From UBA1189 sp045612065 (GTDB lineage Bacteria; Bacteroidota; Bacteroidia; Bacteroidales; Bacteroidaceae): a stretch of 64,000 nt of DNA. Made by a program: the position numbers and the translations under genes. The notes below the pieces were generated by a model. The model searched no databases. It was not told where the DNA came from and saw only the letters and a list, made by a program, of their open reading frames with translations. Positions 1 through 9,340 of this stretch are shown one piece after another. The stretch lies in contig JAZKYH010000066.1 of the NCBI GenBank assembly GCA_045612065.1, forward strand, positions 1 to 64,000, read 5' to 3'. Each line of letters opens with the position of its first letter. Position 1 is the first letter of the stretch.

Positions 1-578
1 ACAGTACCCAAGAATCCGAGTGAAGGAGCCATCGCAATGAAGAGAGTTACCCATGAGCAGTTCTTCTCGAGAGCAGCTGACTGAACGCCACCATAAGAAA
101 CGATTGAACGCTCAACAACGTCCATACCCTCATCGATACGCAAGAGACCCTGATAGCAGATAGAAGCAACGGGACCACGTGTGTTGCGGCAGATATTCTT
201 AGCACCTTCTACATCACCCTTAGCCAAAGCAGCCTCAACAGCAGAGAGGAGCTTCTTGGTGTTCACCTCAGCGAGGCTCAAGTAGATGATACGCTCGATA
301 CAGAAAGCCAAACCGAGAACCAATGCGATAGCTACCAATGACATGAAGCTTGCATCACCCTCAATAAACTTAACCTTAAGAGCCTTGTGCATACCAACAG
401 TCTCTTCCTCAACGGGAGCAACTTCTGCGGGAGCTGCCTCTTCTGCTGCTGCAGAATCAACTGCTGCTGAATCTACGGTCTCTGTCTGTGCTGCTACTTC
501 GTCCTGAGCAACTACTGTCTGTGACAATCCAAATGAAAGGATTCCAAACATTGCAAATACTGCAAAAAACTTTTTCAT
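1..578 (-). CDS. MotA/TolQ/ExbB proton-channel family protein (partial, runs off the window)
   Basis: Read on the minus strand from the ATG at 576-578; about 192 codons are visible and the C-terminal part lies beyond position 1. The N-terminus is a signal-like hydrophobic stretch (about residues 4-20), followed by an Ala/Glu-rich linker (about 26-60), a transmembrane helix (about 78-100, ending near FCIERIIYL), a charged cytosolic region, and the start of the family's next membrane motif (APSLGFLGTV) at the edge. This family forms the inner-membrane proton channel that powers TonB-dependent uptake or Tol functions. The pre-helix with an acidic linker is common in Bacteroidetes ExbB-like proteins. 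Partner ExbD/TonB genes would lie outside the window, so the exact subfamily is not settled. The gene begins 67 bases downstream of tRNA-Ser on the same strand. Confidence 0.88.
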   Translation of the reverse strand, partial: MKKFFAVFAMFGILSFGLSQTVVAQDEVAAQTETVDSAAVDSAAAEEAAPAEVAPVEEETVGMHKALKVKFIEGDASFMSLVAIALVLGLAFCIERIIYLSLAEVNTKKLLSAVEAALAKGDVEGAKNICRNTRGPVASICYQGLLRIDEGMDVVERSIVSYGGVQSAALEKNCSWVTLFIAMAPSLGFLGT

Positions 579-645
579 TGTGTTTTACTTTTAATTAATA
601 CTAATATTTAAATGTTTACAAAATTAACTCTTGTGTTCACCTCTG

Positions 646-733
646 CGGAAAGAAGGGGATTCGAACCCCTGATACGCTTTTGACGTATACACGCTTTCCA
701 GGCGTGCCTCTTCAACCACTCGAGCACCTTTCC
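646..733 (-). tRNA. tRNA-Ser (anticodon GGA)
   Basis: On the minus strand a full class II tRNA can be folded. The acceptor stem pairs GGAAAGG with TCTTTCC and the discriminator is G. The anticodon stem CACGC/GCGTG carries a TGGAAA loop that reads GGA. There is a long variable arm and a T arm with AGGGG/CCCCT around TTCGAAT. The long variable arm is diagnostic of serine tRNA. CCA is not encoded. The remaining sequence from 734 to 1005 has no supported gene; it holds only the possible lpxK promoter. Confidence 0.95.
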
Positions 734-970
734 AAACGCGCCACACCGTGACACAATCTTGGAAAACGAGCGCAAATTACGAATATTTTTTCTATTCCGC
801 GCCATTTTCGGCACAAAAGTATTGTTTTTTTTTCGTGCAACCATGAAAAAAGCTGATTATTCTTCAAAAAAAGTTATTTTTATATCTTAGACTTATCAGA
901 ATCTCGCGCGTTTACATATTTTTGAAATAAAATATTCGCCGGTATTGTAGGAGAATTCAACGCAAAGACA

Positions 971-978
971 TACCTTTG
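971..978 (+). promoter_or_regulatory. Possible Bacteroidetes -7 box for lpxK
   Basis: TACCTTTG matches the TAnnTTTG -7 element and lies 27 bases before the lpxK start. The best upstream match (ATTG at 944-947) is spaced 23 bases away, longer than usual, so the -33 element is uncertain. Confidence 0.45.
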
Positions 979-1005
979 TAAAGATATTCATTCGATGAAG
1001 TCCCC

Positions 1006-2100
1006 ATGAGCGAAGAACACATCAAACAACGTCATATATTGTCCCCCTTTACGTTCATATACCAAATGGTAATAGGGATACGCAATAAGCTCTTCGATTG
1101 GAAAATTCTCCCCTCTGAAGAGTTTGACATTCCTGTCATATCTGTCGGCAATCTGACAGCAGGCGGAACGGGAAAAACGCCCCATACAGAACACCTGATC
1201 AATTTACTTAAAGAGAGGTTCAAAGTGGCGCTGTTGAGCCGTGGATACAAGCGCAAAAGTTCGGGTTACCAATTGGCAACAAACAACAGTACAGCCCAAC
1301 AAATAGGTGATGAGCCATACCAAATAAAATCCAAATATCCCGACATACATGTTGCCGTCGACGCCAACCGCAGACATGGTATCCACAAACTTTGCGAAGA
1401 GGATGAGTCAAAAGACGTAGAAGTAATTCTACTCGACGATGCTTTCCAGCACCGATATGTGACACCAGGCATCAACATCGTACTGATGGATTACAACCGT
1501 CCGATATACGAAGATGCCATCATACCTTCCGGCATGTTGCGCGAGCCCGCTTCGAGTCTTCACCGCGCCCACGTCATTATCGTAACCAAGTGTCCAAAGG
1601 ATATCAAGCCCATTGATTTCCGTATCGTCACCAAGCATTTGGACTTGCGCCCCTATCAGAGACTCTATTTCACCACCTTCAACTATGGTGACATGAAAGC
1701 ATTTGCAACTCCCCACAGGAAGGCACTGCACACGCTATCCAAGAACACGCACGTTCTCTTAGTTACAGGAATTGCATCCGCAGCCCCATTAGTGGAAAAA
1801 CTACGCGAACACACCGAGCATATCATCCACATGGAATATGCCGACCACCATAACTTCACCGCATCGGAGCTACAAGCTATAAGCAAGACATATTCAAGGA
1901 TAGAAGCCATAGACAAGCTCATCATCACCACCGAAAAAGATGCCGCCCGCCTAAGCAGTCTCCCTCTTGACGAAGTCATCACAAAAAACCTATACATCCT
2001 CCCCATAGAGGTACAGTTCTTACAAGATCAACAGGATTCATTTGACAATTATATTACTGACTATGTTAGCAAAAATTCAAGAAACCGCATCGTTCATTAA
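1006..2100 (+). CDS. lpxK: Tetraacyldisaccharide 4'-kinase LpxK
   Basis: LpxK phosphorylates the 4' position of the lipid A disaccharide on the cytoplasmic face of the inner membrane, a late step of the Raetz pathway. The 364-residue protein carries the family's N-terminal segment and the P-loop region (PVISVGNLTAGGTGKTP, about residues 44-60), followed by SRGY and the conserved DDAFQHR motif (about 145-151). Length is normal for the family. It starts a tight cluster: the next gene, pnp, begins inside its last 38 bases. The grouping lpxK-pnp-thiL on one strand suggests one transcript with no shared pathway. Confidence 0.96.
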   Translation: MSEEHIKQRHILSPFTFIYQMVIGIRNKLFDWKILPSEEFDIPVISVGNLTAGGTGKTPHTEHLINLLKERFKVALLSRGYKRKSSGYQLATNNSTAQQIGDEPYQIKSKYPDIHVAVDANRRHGIHKLCEEDESKDVEVILLDDAFQHRYVTPGINIVLMDYNRPIYEDAIIPSGMLREPASSLHRAHVIIVTKCPKDIKPIDFRIVTKHLDLRPYQRLYFTTFNYGDMKAFATPHRKALHTLSKNTHVLLVTGIASAAPLVEKLREHTEHIIHMEYADHHNFTASELQAISKTYSRIEAIDKLIITTEKDAARLSSLPLDEVITKNLYILPIEVQFLQDQQDSFDNYITDYVSKNSRNRIVH

Positions 2101-2875
2101 GGAACGAATGAACACAAGCCCCGAGACAGCCATCATCCTCGGTACGGGCTTAGGCAGTCTGGTCAATGAGATTACCGATAGATACGAGCTCAAATACGAA
2201 GATATCCCCAACTTCCCCCTCTCGACCGTGGAGGGACATAGCGGCAAGCTCATCTTCGGCAAGCTGGGCGATAAGGACATCATGGCCATGCAGGGTCGTT
2301 TCCACTATTATGAAGGCTATTCGATGAAAGAGGTTACCTTCCCCGTGCGTGTGATGCGTGAGTTGGGCATCAAAACCCTCTTTGTATCCAATGCAGCGGG
2401 AGGCATGAGCCCCGACTTTGAGATTGGCGACCTCATGATTATCACCGACCACATCAATACTTTCCCCGAGCATCCGCTCCGCGGTAAGAACATTGACTAT
2501 GGTCCGCGCTTCCCTGACATGAGCGAACCCTATAGCCGTCAGCTCATCGCCCAAGCTAAGGAGGTCGCAGCAGAGAAGGGCATCCGCGTAGTTGAAGGTG
2601 TATACGTAGGTGTAAGTGGGCCCACCTTTGAGACTCCTGCCGAGTACAAATACTTCCGTGTCATTGGTGGCGATGCTGTAGGCATGAGTACCGTCCCCGA
2701 GGTTATTGTGGCCAAGCACTGCGGCATCCGCGTGTTCGGCATGTCGGTCATCACCGATCTTGGTGTAGAAGGCAAGATTGTAGAGGTCACTCACGAAGAG
2801 GTACAAGCAGCTGCCGACAAGGCGCAACCTCTCATGACAGAGATTATGCGTGAACTTATCAACCGTGCAAACTAA
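2063..2875 (+). CDS. Purine-nucleoside phosphorylase
   Basis: This enzyme splits purine nucleosides with phosphate to give the base and ribose 1-phosphate for salvage. The 270-residue product has the family's phosphate-binding start (AIILGTGLGSL), the loop GHSGKLIFG, the motif MQGRFHYYEGY, SNAAGG, and the base-binding segment GPTFETPAEYKYF with GMSTVPEVIVA. The reading frame stays open upstream to a TTG at 2042, but the ATG at 2063 gives the expected family N-terminus (MLAKIQETASFIKERM), so I use it. It overlaps lpxK by 38 bases, and thiL follows after 16 bases. The length and motifs match the trimeric PNP class (PNP-I type, inosine/guanosine); specificity is inferred. Confidence 0.94.
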   Translation: MLAKIQETASFIKERMNTSPETAIILGTGLGSLVNEITDRYELKYEDIPNFPLSTVEGHSGKLIFGKLGDKDIMAMQGRFHYYEGYSMKEVTFPVRVMRELGIKTLFVSNAAGGMSPDFEIGDLMIITDHINTFPEHPLRGKNIDYGPRFPDMSEPYSRQLIAQAKEVAAEKGIRVVEGVYVGVSGPTFETPAEYKYFRVIGGDAVGMSTVPEVIVAKHCGIRVFGMSVITDLGVEGKIVEVTHEEVQAAADKAQPLMTEIMRELINRAN

Positions 2876-2891
2876 ACTTTCCTATATATAA

Positions 2892-3932
2892 ATGAATACA
2901 GAGAAAAGAACCCCTATATCCACTCTTGGTGAGTTTGGACTCATCCGTCACCTCACCGAGAATATCGAATTGCAGAATGCCTCATCCAAATATGGCGTGG
3001 GCGATGACTGTGCAGTGCTCGAATATCCCGACAAACAGGTGCTCGTCACCACCGACCTCCTGATGGAGGGTGTGCATTTTGACCTCACCTATGTGCCTTT
3101 GAGACATTTGGGCTACAAGGCGGTGACCGTAAACCTCTCGGATATCTATGCTATGAATGGAACCCCACGGCAGATTACCGTGTCGCTGGCCATCAGCAAG
3201 CGCTTTGGGGTAGAGGATATTGAGGAACTGTATGCCGGTATGCGTCTGGCATGCGAGGCGCACCACGTAGACATCGTGGGTGGCGACACCTCGGCATCGC
3301 TCACAGGACTCGCCATCAGCATTACTGCCATCGGTGATGCTCCCAAAGACAAGGTGGTATACCGCAATGGCGCTAAGGAGACTGACCTCATCTGTGTGTC
3401 GGGCAATCTTGGCGCAGCCTATATGGGGCTCCAGCTCCTTGAGCGTGAAAAGAGTGTGTTTATGGGCGATAGCAGCGTGCAGCCCGATTTCTCGGGTAAA
3501 GAATACTTACTCGAGCGCCAACTTAAGCCTGAGGCACGCCGCGACATCATCGCAGCATTGGCAGAGGCCGGTGTCCAACCTACCGCAATGATGGACATCT
3601 CGGACGGACTCTCTTCAGAACTTATGCACATCTGCAAGCAGAGTGGCACCGGATGCCGTGTATACGAAGAGCATATTCCGCTCGATTATCAGACCGCCGT
3701 AATGGCCGAGGAGTTCAACATGAACGTCATCACCTGCGCCCTCAATGGTGGCGAAGACTACGAACTGCTGTTCACCGTACCCCTCACCGATCATGAGAAG
3801 GTGAGCAAGATTGAAGGCGTGCGCCTCATTGGACACATCACCAAACCCGAGCTGGGTTGCATGCTCATCACCCGCGATGGCGGCGAGATGGAACTGAAGG
3901 CACAAGGCTGGCAGGCATTGACTGATAAATAA
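2892..3932 (+). CDS. thiL: Thiamine-monophosphate kinase ThiL
   Basis: ThiL phosphorylates thiamine monophosphate to the active cofactor thiamine diphosphate. The 346-residue protein has the AIR-synthase-like layout. Near the N-terminus are GEFGLI and GVGDDCAVL, followed by TTDLLMEGVHFD, VNLSDIYAMN and the metal-binding GGDTS (about residue 135). The second half has MDISDGLSSEL and NGGEDYELLFTV. These are the expected ATP and magnesium sites. It is the third gene of the lpxK-pnp-thiL group. No terminator is visible between it and the sialidase 36 bases downstream. Confidence 0.96.
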   Translation: MNTEKRTPISTLGEFGLIRHLTENIELQNASSKYGVGDDCAVLEYPDKQVLVTTDLLMEGVHFDLTYVPLRHLGYKAVTVNLSDIYAMNGTPRQITVSLAISKRFGVEDIEELYAGMRLACEAHHVDIVGGDTSASLTGLAISITAIGDAPKDKVVYRNGAKETDLICVSGNLGAAYMGLQLLEREKSVFMGDSSVQPDFSGKEYLLERQLKPEARRDIIAALAEAGVQPTAMMDISDGLSSELMHICKQSGTGCRVYEEHIPLDYQTAVMAEEFNMNVITCALNGGEDYELLFTVPLTDHEKVSKIEGVRLIGHITKPELGCMLITRDGGEMELKAQGWQALTDK

Positions 3933-3968
3933 TTCTAATTCCATATCTAAGTAAAACCACATTGAATT

Positions 3969-6900
3969 ATGAAAAAGAGAAAATTCCCCATCACCCTGCT
4001 CACTCTCTTTGCATCTGCAACTCTATGGGCAGCACCTTTTGTAACAACAACGGTAACTAACGGCCAATTTGCCGAAGGCACACAATGGTACACGATGCGC
4101 TTGGGCGAGGGCGGAGCCATCCTGGCCGACAATGAAAATGCGGAGTTTATCAGTGTAGGTCGTGCTACCACGCAATACGAAGACAAGGACCTTTGGTGTT
4201 TCACCGGAAACGATGCCGATGGCTATACCATCTATAACAAACAGGCTGGAGCGGGAAAAGTATTGGGCTCATCTGCCGAGATGAAAGCAATCTCGGGTTA
4301 TGGCGGTACGGGAGGAGGCACCTATCCCATTCTCTACAGCATCTCGGAACTCCCCTCAGGTTATGTCTGTGCATGGGATTTTGTCAGTTCCGACAAGATT
4401 GCCAATGTTGAAGGATATTATATGCAGCTTCATGGCACTTCCTATAAAGTCAACAACTTTGGCGGCATTGGCAAGCTCGCCTTTTGGGCCGAGGGTGCAG
4501 ATGCCGGCTCAACCCTACAGATAGCCCTTGCCGAGACCTCACTCGAGGTGTTAGTATCAAAGGGCACCTTTACTGCCAGCAATAGCAATGGCACGTGGCA
4601 CTCCAAGTGGGAAAGCAATGTAGTCAGCGGTTTCAGCCTTGGCACAGGAGCCAATAACATGACCCCCTCGGGCGACAACATCGCAGGCTACTCCGGCACC
4701 GCAGGTAGTTCTACCTACACGATTACCGCCCCCGAGGGCTTCATCGTAGAGGGTTACCGTTTCGACTTTGCCAACACCGGTGGCGATGCCAGTTACTCGC
4801 TCACCCTCAACATTGGCGGCAAGACCTACACCTCTTCGGCTACAATGCAGCACATTGATGTCAGTGGATTGGAAGAGCGCGTGGCCACCTTCACGCAGAG
4901 TGGAGCGAACAAGGGTATTACCTTCTCGAACTTCAAGGTAAGCATCAAGCGCAGCACTATCATTCCTGAGCCCCAATTCGAGGTGTTCCCCACCCCCACC
5001 AGTGCAGCTATCCCCTACCGCATCCCAGCCATTGCCACCGCCTCAAATGGTGACCTCATCGCTGTGGCCGACTACCGTCACAGCCGTGCCGATATCGGTA
5101 TGGCGACCAACGGTCGCATCGACCTTCACGCTCGCATCAGTGAGGATAATGGTAAGACTTGGGGAGATATCTTCCCCATCATCAACGGTCAAGGCGCTGC
5201 AGGTGTGAACACACCCGGCCAGATGTATGTAGGCTTCGGCGACCCCTGTATCGTTGCTGATCGCGAGAGCAGCCGTGTGCTTGTGCTCAGTTGCTCGGGC
5301 AATGTGTCTTTCCCCAACGGACAGCGCAACAACCACCAGGGCATCGCTCACTTCTATAGTGAAGACTATGGTAAGACCTGGAGTGCTCCCGTAGACCGCT
5401 CAGAGAGCATCTACTCACAGCTCGACAATACACCCTATGGCCCCGTGCGCGCTATGTTCGTGGGCTCAGGTAAGATTTCGCAGAGTAAGTACATCAAGGT
5501 GGGCAACTACTACCGCATCTATTGTGCCGTTTTGGTAAAGGATGTCAATGGTACCCATATGAACTTCGCCCTTTACTCTGATGACTTCGGAGAGACGTGG
5601 ACTATCCTCGGCGACCCCAACGTAGCTCCTATCCCCAGTGGAGCCGACGAGCCCAAGGCCGATGAGCTCCCCGATGGCTCGGTGCTCATCAGTTCACGTG
5701 TCACTGGCGGACGCTACTACAACATCTTCTCCTACACCGATAGCAAGAAAGCCGAAGGCCGTTGGGGTACCCACAGCTTCTCAGGCAACTCCAACAATGG
5801 CACCACCGCCATCAGCAACTCTACCAACGGAGAGATTATCAACCTTCCCGCCAAGCGTATCTCTGATGGCAAGCCCGTATACATTCAGTTGCAATCTGTG
5901 CCCCTCGGTTCAGGGCGTGCCAACGTCGGTATATATTATAAGGAGTTGGAGAGCCTGGCCGACTTCGTCACTCCCGCCGCCCTCTCCGAGAACTGGGATG
6001 GCCGCCATCAAGCCAGCTACCTCAGCTCGGCCTACTCTACCCTCTGCTGGCAGGCCGACAGCACCTTGGCTTTCCTCTACGAAGAGGACACCTATGGCAC
6101 CAGTGGTGGCGGATACACCATCGTGTATAAGAACTACTCACTGGAGCAGATCACCGATAGTGCCTATACCTACTATCCCGAACTCGACAGCCGCGCCTTC
6201 ATCACCGAGGACATCGAGGCCAAGCTCTCAACCGTAGAGTTGGGCACAGGCAACTATGTAGGCTGCCTCTATCCCGAGGCAGAGGAGCAAATCAATGCAG
6301 CGCTCACGGCATACACCGACTCGCCCTCACAGGAGTCTTACGAGGCCATCAACAACGCCATCATCAACGCGCCAGCCATAGAGCTCATCCCCGGTGCATG
6401 GTATCGCATCCGCAACACCGAGCGCTCCAATGCATCGCTCTACCTGCAGCCCGAGGCAGAGCGTGTTAGAGCATCAGCATCGAGCACCGCCAATGCCGAC
6501 CAGTACTTCTCGTTCGTGCCCACTGCCGACGGGGGCAAGTACTTCCTCTACAACGGTAACTACGAGTACTTCCTCGGTCCTCTCGGTGCGAATGAGACCC
6601 AGCCCATTGTGACCCAAGATGAAGCGGCAGCGGGTATCTGGACCTTGACGACCCGTAATAGCGGTAAGAGCTCTATCGTGTGCACCAACAAGACCGGCGG
6701 AAACGTGGGCCTGCACCTCGCCGGCGACAACACACGCCTTGTGCCCTGGACTGCCGATGCAGCAGCATCGCTCTGGTATATCGAGCCTGCCGAGGAGTAT
6801 GGCGTTACCATCGGAAGCAATGCCTACACCACCGTGAACCTCCCGTTCAGCGTCAGCCTTCCCGAGGGGCTCACTGCATACTATGCCGATACCGTCGTTA

Positions 6901-7343
6901 CGATCGAGGGCACTGAATGTATGGCCATCCATCCCTATGCTAATAACAGCATACCGGCCAATAGCCCCGCGATACTCATCGGTGAAAAGGGCAGCTACAA
7001 GCTGACCATCACCGGGAGTGACGATAGCCACGAATACACCAACTATCTGAAGGGTACGTTGAAGACACAGAGTGTTAGCGGCAGCAATATCTATATGCCC
7101 AACAGCGCCTCGGCCTTCAAGAAGCGTTCGAGCAGCACCGGTAGTGTCTCGGCCAACATCGCCTACTACATCAGCGATAGCGGAGCGTCGACTTTGCCGC
7201 TCCACATCGGCACGCCCACCGGCATCGAGTCGGTAAAGACTTCCAAGGCTGTTATCTTCTATGACCTGCACGGTCGTGAAGTAGCACACCCCAAATCGGG
7301 CATCTACATCACCTCGGATGGTCATAAGGTGTGGATTAAGTAA
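3969..7343 (+). CDS. Secreted exo-alpha-sialidase (GH33), 1124 residues
   Basis: The protein should release terminal sialic acid from host glycans outside the cell. It has a signal peptide (about residues 1-21, ending ATLWA). The N-terminal 340 residues look like accessory or lectin-type beta modules, not assigned here. The GH33 propeller starts near residue 348 with PYRIPAIA and continues with DYRHSRADIG, then Asp boxes SEDNGKTW, SEDYGKTW and SDDFGETW, and the NGEI segment. A second accessory region follows. The C-terminus (FYDLHGREV...GIYITSDGHKVWIK) matches the tail seen on the other large secreted proteins here and resembles a type IX secretion signal. It sits 36 bases behind thiL, an unexpected neighbour, and ends at a strong hairpin. 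GH33 is certain; linkage preference is not. Confidence 0.93.
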   Translation: MKKRKFPITLLTLFASATLWAAPFVTTTVTNGQFAEGTQWYTMRLGEGGAILADNENAEFISVGRATTQYEDKDLWCFTGNDADGYTIYNKQAGAGKVLGSSAEMKAISGYGGTGGGTYPILYSISELPSGYVCAWDFVSSDKIANVEGYYMQLHGTSYKVNNFGGIGKLAFWAEGADAGSTLQIALAETSLEVLVSKGTFTASNSNGTWHSKWESNVVSGFSLGTGANNMTPSGDNIAGYSGTAGSSTYTITAPEGFIVEGYRFDFANTGGDASYSLTLNIGGKTYTSSATMQHIDVSGLEERVATFTQSGANKGITFSNFKVSIKRSTIIPEPQFEVFPTPTSAAIPYRIPAIATASNGDLIAVADYRHSRADIGMATNGRIDLHARISEDNGKTWGDIFPIINGQGAAGVNTPGQMYVGFGDPCIVADRESSRVLVLSCSGNVSFPNGQRNNHQGIAHFYSEDYGKTWSAPVDRSESIYSQLDNTPYGPVRAMFVGSGKISQSKYIKVGNYYRIYCAVLVKDVNGTHMNFALYSDDFGETWTILGDPNVAPIPSGADEPKADELPDGSVLISSRVTGGRYYNIFSYTDSKKAEGRWGTHSFSGNSNNGTTAISNSTNGEIINLPAKRISDGKPVYIQLQSVPLGSGRANVGIYYKELESLADFVTPAALSENWDGRHQASYLSSAYSTLCWQADSTLAFLYEEDTYGTSGGGYTIVYKNYSLEQITDSAYTYYPELDSRAFITEDIEAKLSTVELGTGNYVGCLYPEAEEQINAALTAYTDSPSQESYEAINNAIINAPAIELIPGAWYRIRNTERSNASLYLQPEAERVRASASSTANADQYFSFVPTADGGKYFLYNGNYEYFLGPLGANETQPIVTQDEAAAGIWTLTTRNSGKSSIVCTNKTGGNVGLHLAGDNTRLVPWTADAAASLWYIEPAEEYGVTIGSNAYTTVNLPFSVSLPEGLTAYYADTVVTIEGTECMAIHPYANNSIPANSPAILIGEKGSYKLTITGSDDSHEYTNYLKGTLKTQSVSGSNIYMPNSASAFKKRSSSTGSVSANIAYYISDSGASTLPLHIGTPTGIESVKTSKAVIFYDLHGREVAHPKSGIYITSDGHKVWIK

Positions 7344-7368
7344 ACATTTCTCCGCCTTAAAAAACGCG

Positions 7369-7397
7369 AAATGGTCTGCTCCGGCAGACCATTTTTG
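7369..7397 (+). terminator. Rho-independent terminator after the first sialidase
   Basis: The arms AAATGGTCTG and CAGACCATTT pair around a 6-base loop and are followed by a T run. It lies 26 bases after the stop codon. Confidence 0.85.
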
Positions 7398-7447
7398 TTG
7401 TTTTCTATATAAATCGTTGCAAAAAGTAGATTTTTTTTATCTTTTCT

Positions 7448-7478
7448 TTTGCAGATTCAAAAAATAGGCGTACCTTTG
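7448..7478 (+). promoter_or_regulatory. Promoter of tRNA-Phe
   Basis: TTTG at 7448-7451 and TACCTTTG at 7471-7478 are separated by 19 bases, an excellent match to the Bacteroidetes primary-sigma consensus. The tRNA begins 34 bases further on. Confidence 0.8.
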
Positions 7479-7511
7479 CACCGCAATTGAGAAAACAACT
7501 GCACAAAAGGA

Positions 7512-7584
7512 GGTGCCATAGCTCAGTTGGTAGAGCAAAGGACTGAAAATCCTTGTGTCCCCGGTTCGATTCCTGGTGGCACCA
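7512..7584 (+). tRNA. tRNA-Phe (anticodon GAA)
   Basis: A standard 73-base cloverleaf is visible. GGTGCCA pairs with TGGCACC. The D arm contains AGCTCAGTTGGTAGAGC, the anticodon stem AAGGA/TCCTT holds the GAA anticodon, and the T loop is TTCGATT. CCA is not encoded in full. The panB gene follows 74 bases later. Confidence 0.97.
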
Positions 7585-7658
7585 CTTAAAGAAAAAGGAG
7601 ACGCACAACGTGTTTCCTTTTTTGTTTATATACAAGTTTAACTTAAAAGGACAACATT

Positions 7659-8477
7659 ATGGCGTATATCAGCGATGACAAACGCAAGGTTACAACCCAC
7701 CGACTTTTAGAGATGAAGCAGCGCGGAGAGAAAATCTCTATGCTCACCTCATATGACTTCACCATGGCCTCGCTCGTCGACCGTGCGGGCATCGACATCA
7801 TCCTCGTAGGCGACTCGGCATCCAATGTCGTGGCAGGTAACGTGACCACCCTCCCCATCACCCTCGACCAGATGATCTATCATGGCAAGTCGGTAGTAAA
7901 AGCCGTGCAACGTGCCCTCGTAGTAGTCGACATGCCCTTCGGCACCTACCAAGGCAGCGATATAGAGGCGGTGAACAATGCCATCCACATGATGAAGATT
8001 ACCCATGCCGATGCGCTCAAGCTCGAGGGCGGCGAGGAGATACTGCCCTCGGTGAAGCGCATCCTTGCAGCCGGTATCCCCGTGATGGGTCATCTGGGCT
8101 TGATGCCTCAGTCGATAAATAAGTTTGGCACCTATGCCGTGCGCGCCAAAGAGGAAGCCGAGGCCGAGAAGCTCATCCGCGACGCAAAGTTGCTTGAGGA
8201 GGCTGGTTGCTTCGGCATCGTGCTGGAGAAGATTCCTGCAGCCTTGGCCGAGCGCGTAGCCAAGGAGCTCACCATCCCCGTTATCGGTATCGGGGCCGGA
8301 GGCAACGTCGACGGACAGGTGCTGGTGGTGACCGACATGCTGGGCATGACCAATGACTTCAGCCCCCGTTTCCTGCGCCGCTATGCCGACCTCTTCTCCA
8401 TCGTCACCGAGGCCGTAGGCCACTATGTGGAGGATGTGAAAAGCGGTGACTTCCCCAACGAGAAGGAGCAATATTAA
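7659..8477 (+). CDS. panB: 3-methyl-2-oxobutanoate hydroxymethyltransferase (ketopantoate synthase)
   Basis: PanB transfers a one-carbon unit from methylenetetrahydrofolate to 2-oxoisovalerate, the first committed step of pantothenate and CoA synthesis. The 272-residue product has the TIM-barrel family motifs: MLTSYDFTMA, DIILVGDSASNVVAG (metal-binding Asp), VVVDMPFGTYQ, KLEGGEE, VMGHLGLMPQ, IVLEKIPAALA (catalytic Glu) and PVIGIGAG. The length is typical. An AAAGGA sequence lies shortly before the ATG. No panC or panD is nearby, so it stands alone, either from its own promoter or by read-through from tRNA-Phe. Confidence 0.97.
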   Translation: MAYISDDKRKVTTHRLLEMKQRGEKISMLTSYDFTMASLVDRAGIDIILVGDSASNVVAGNVTTLPITLDQMIYHGKSVVKAVQRALVVVDMPFGTYQGSDIEAVNNAIHMMKITHADALKLEGGEEILPSVKRILAAGIPVMGHLGLMPQSINKFGTYAVRAKEEAEAEKLIRDAKLLEEAGCFGIVLEKIPAALAERVAKELTIPVIGIGAGGNVDGQVLVVTDMLGMTNDFSPRFLRRYADLFSIVTEAVGHYVEDVKSGDFPNEKEQY

Positions 8478-8478
8478 G

Positions 8479-8520
8479 AAAAAGGAAGAGAGGACGCGTT
8501 TGCATCCTCTCTTCCTTTTT
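8479..8520 (+). terminator. Bidirectional terminator between panB and the radical SAM gene
   Basis: A long stem pairs AAAAAGGAAGAGAGGA with TCCTCTCTTCCTTTTT. It begins just after the panB stop and has T runs on both strands, so it can serve both convergent genes. Confidence 0.88.
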
Positions 8521-8555
8521 GCCATACATAGTTGCGCTTGTGCAAAGCCTTTGCG

Positions 8556-9335
8556 TCAATACGACGCCGAAGCCTTGATACCTCGAGCGCGAAGACGGGA
8601 AACAATGCCATCGAGTTCCTCGGGCAAGGCCTTCAGCAAGCCATGCGCAGGGGTTTCCCGGTCAATGGTATAAATCATCACCTCGCGCGGTGCGATACGC
8701 TCCACGACATCAAGCCATGGCCCTACATACTCTTCCAAAGTATTATCCACAAATACGCCATCAGCATCAACCCCCTTCATGAACATGGTCTGTATGACAC
8801 ATCGTCCATCAAAAGCTTTCATGCATTCGAGGAGCATGGGGAGGTCATATCGTCCTACGGGGCGATCTACACGAGCAATATACTCCACATTCACCGTGTC
8901 AAGTTTCACGATGTTATTATCCACCCGCTTCAATGCCTCAAAGACCTCCACCCTATCGATGCGAGTACCATTGGTAAGCACACTCACCTTCGCCAGAGGG
9001 AAGTATCGGTCGCGTAAAGACAATGTATCATCAATAATACCGGCAAAGTCGGGATGAGCCGTAGGCTCACCATTACCGGCAAAGGTAAGGACATCAGGTG
9101 CTATACCCTCAATCTGCATCTGCTGCAGCTTACGCTCCAATGCCTCGGCCACCTCGCCACGAGTGGGCAACTTCTGTTGAGGTCTACGTTCAGCATTGAA
9201 GCCACACTCACAGTAGATACAATCAAATGTGCACACCTTACCATCACCTGGCAACAGATTTATTCCAAGCGACACACCTAATCGACGGCTTTTGATGGGG
9301 CCAAAAATGGGGGACGGATAGATTATGGTAGACAT
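8556..9335 (-). CDS. Radical SAM protein (COG0731-like)
   Basis: A 259-residue radical SAM enzyme. Its cluster motif CxxxCxxC is C35, C39 and C42 (CTFDCIYC), preceded by the start typical of this group (FGPIKSRRLGVSLGINLLP). The later segments TFAGNGEPTAHPDF and SVLTNGT fit the SAM-binding GGE-like and sugar-binding regions. The family is related to the archaeal wyosine enzyme TYW1 but the bacterial members have no assigned reaction. There is an extra Cys at position 44. It is convergent with panB and has no obvious functional neighbour. The family assignment is firm; the function is unknown. Confidence 0.9.
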   Translation of the reverse strand: MSTIIYPSPIFGPIKSRRLGVSLGINLLPGDGKVCTFDCIYCECGFNAERRPQQKLPTRGEVAEALERKLQQMQIEGIAPDVLTFAGNGEPTAHPDFAGIIDDTLSLRDRYFPLAKVSVLTNGTRIDRVEVFEALKRVDNNIVKLDTVNVEYIARVDRPVGRYDLPMLLECMKAFDGRCVIQTMFMKGVDADGVFVDNTLEEYVGPWLDVVERIAPREVMIYTIDRETPAHGLLKALPEELDGIVSRLRARGIKASASY

Positions 9336-9340
9336 TTCTT

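Noticed and set aside
6474..7325. A 283-codon frame antisense to the first sialidase
   Set aside because: The sialidase frame continues through this stretch to its sorting-like tail, and the antisense product has no recognisable domain.
8556..9335. PqqE-like radical SAM partner of the PqqD-like protein
   Set aside because: The radical SAM gene is about 37 kb away and belongs to the COG0731-type group with no SPASM-like C-terminal cysteines.
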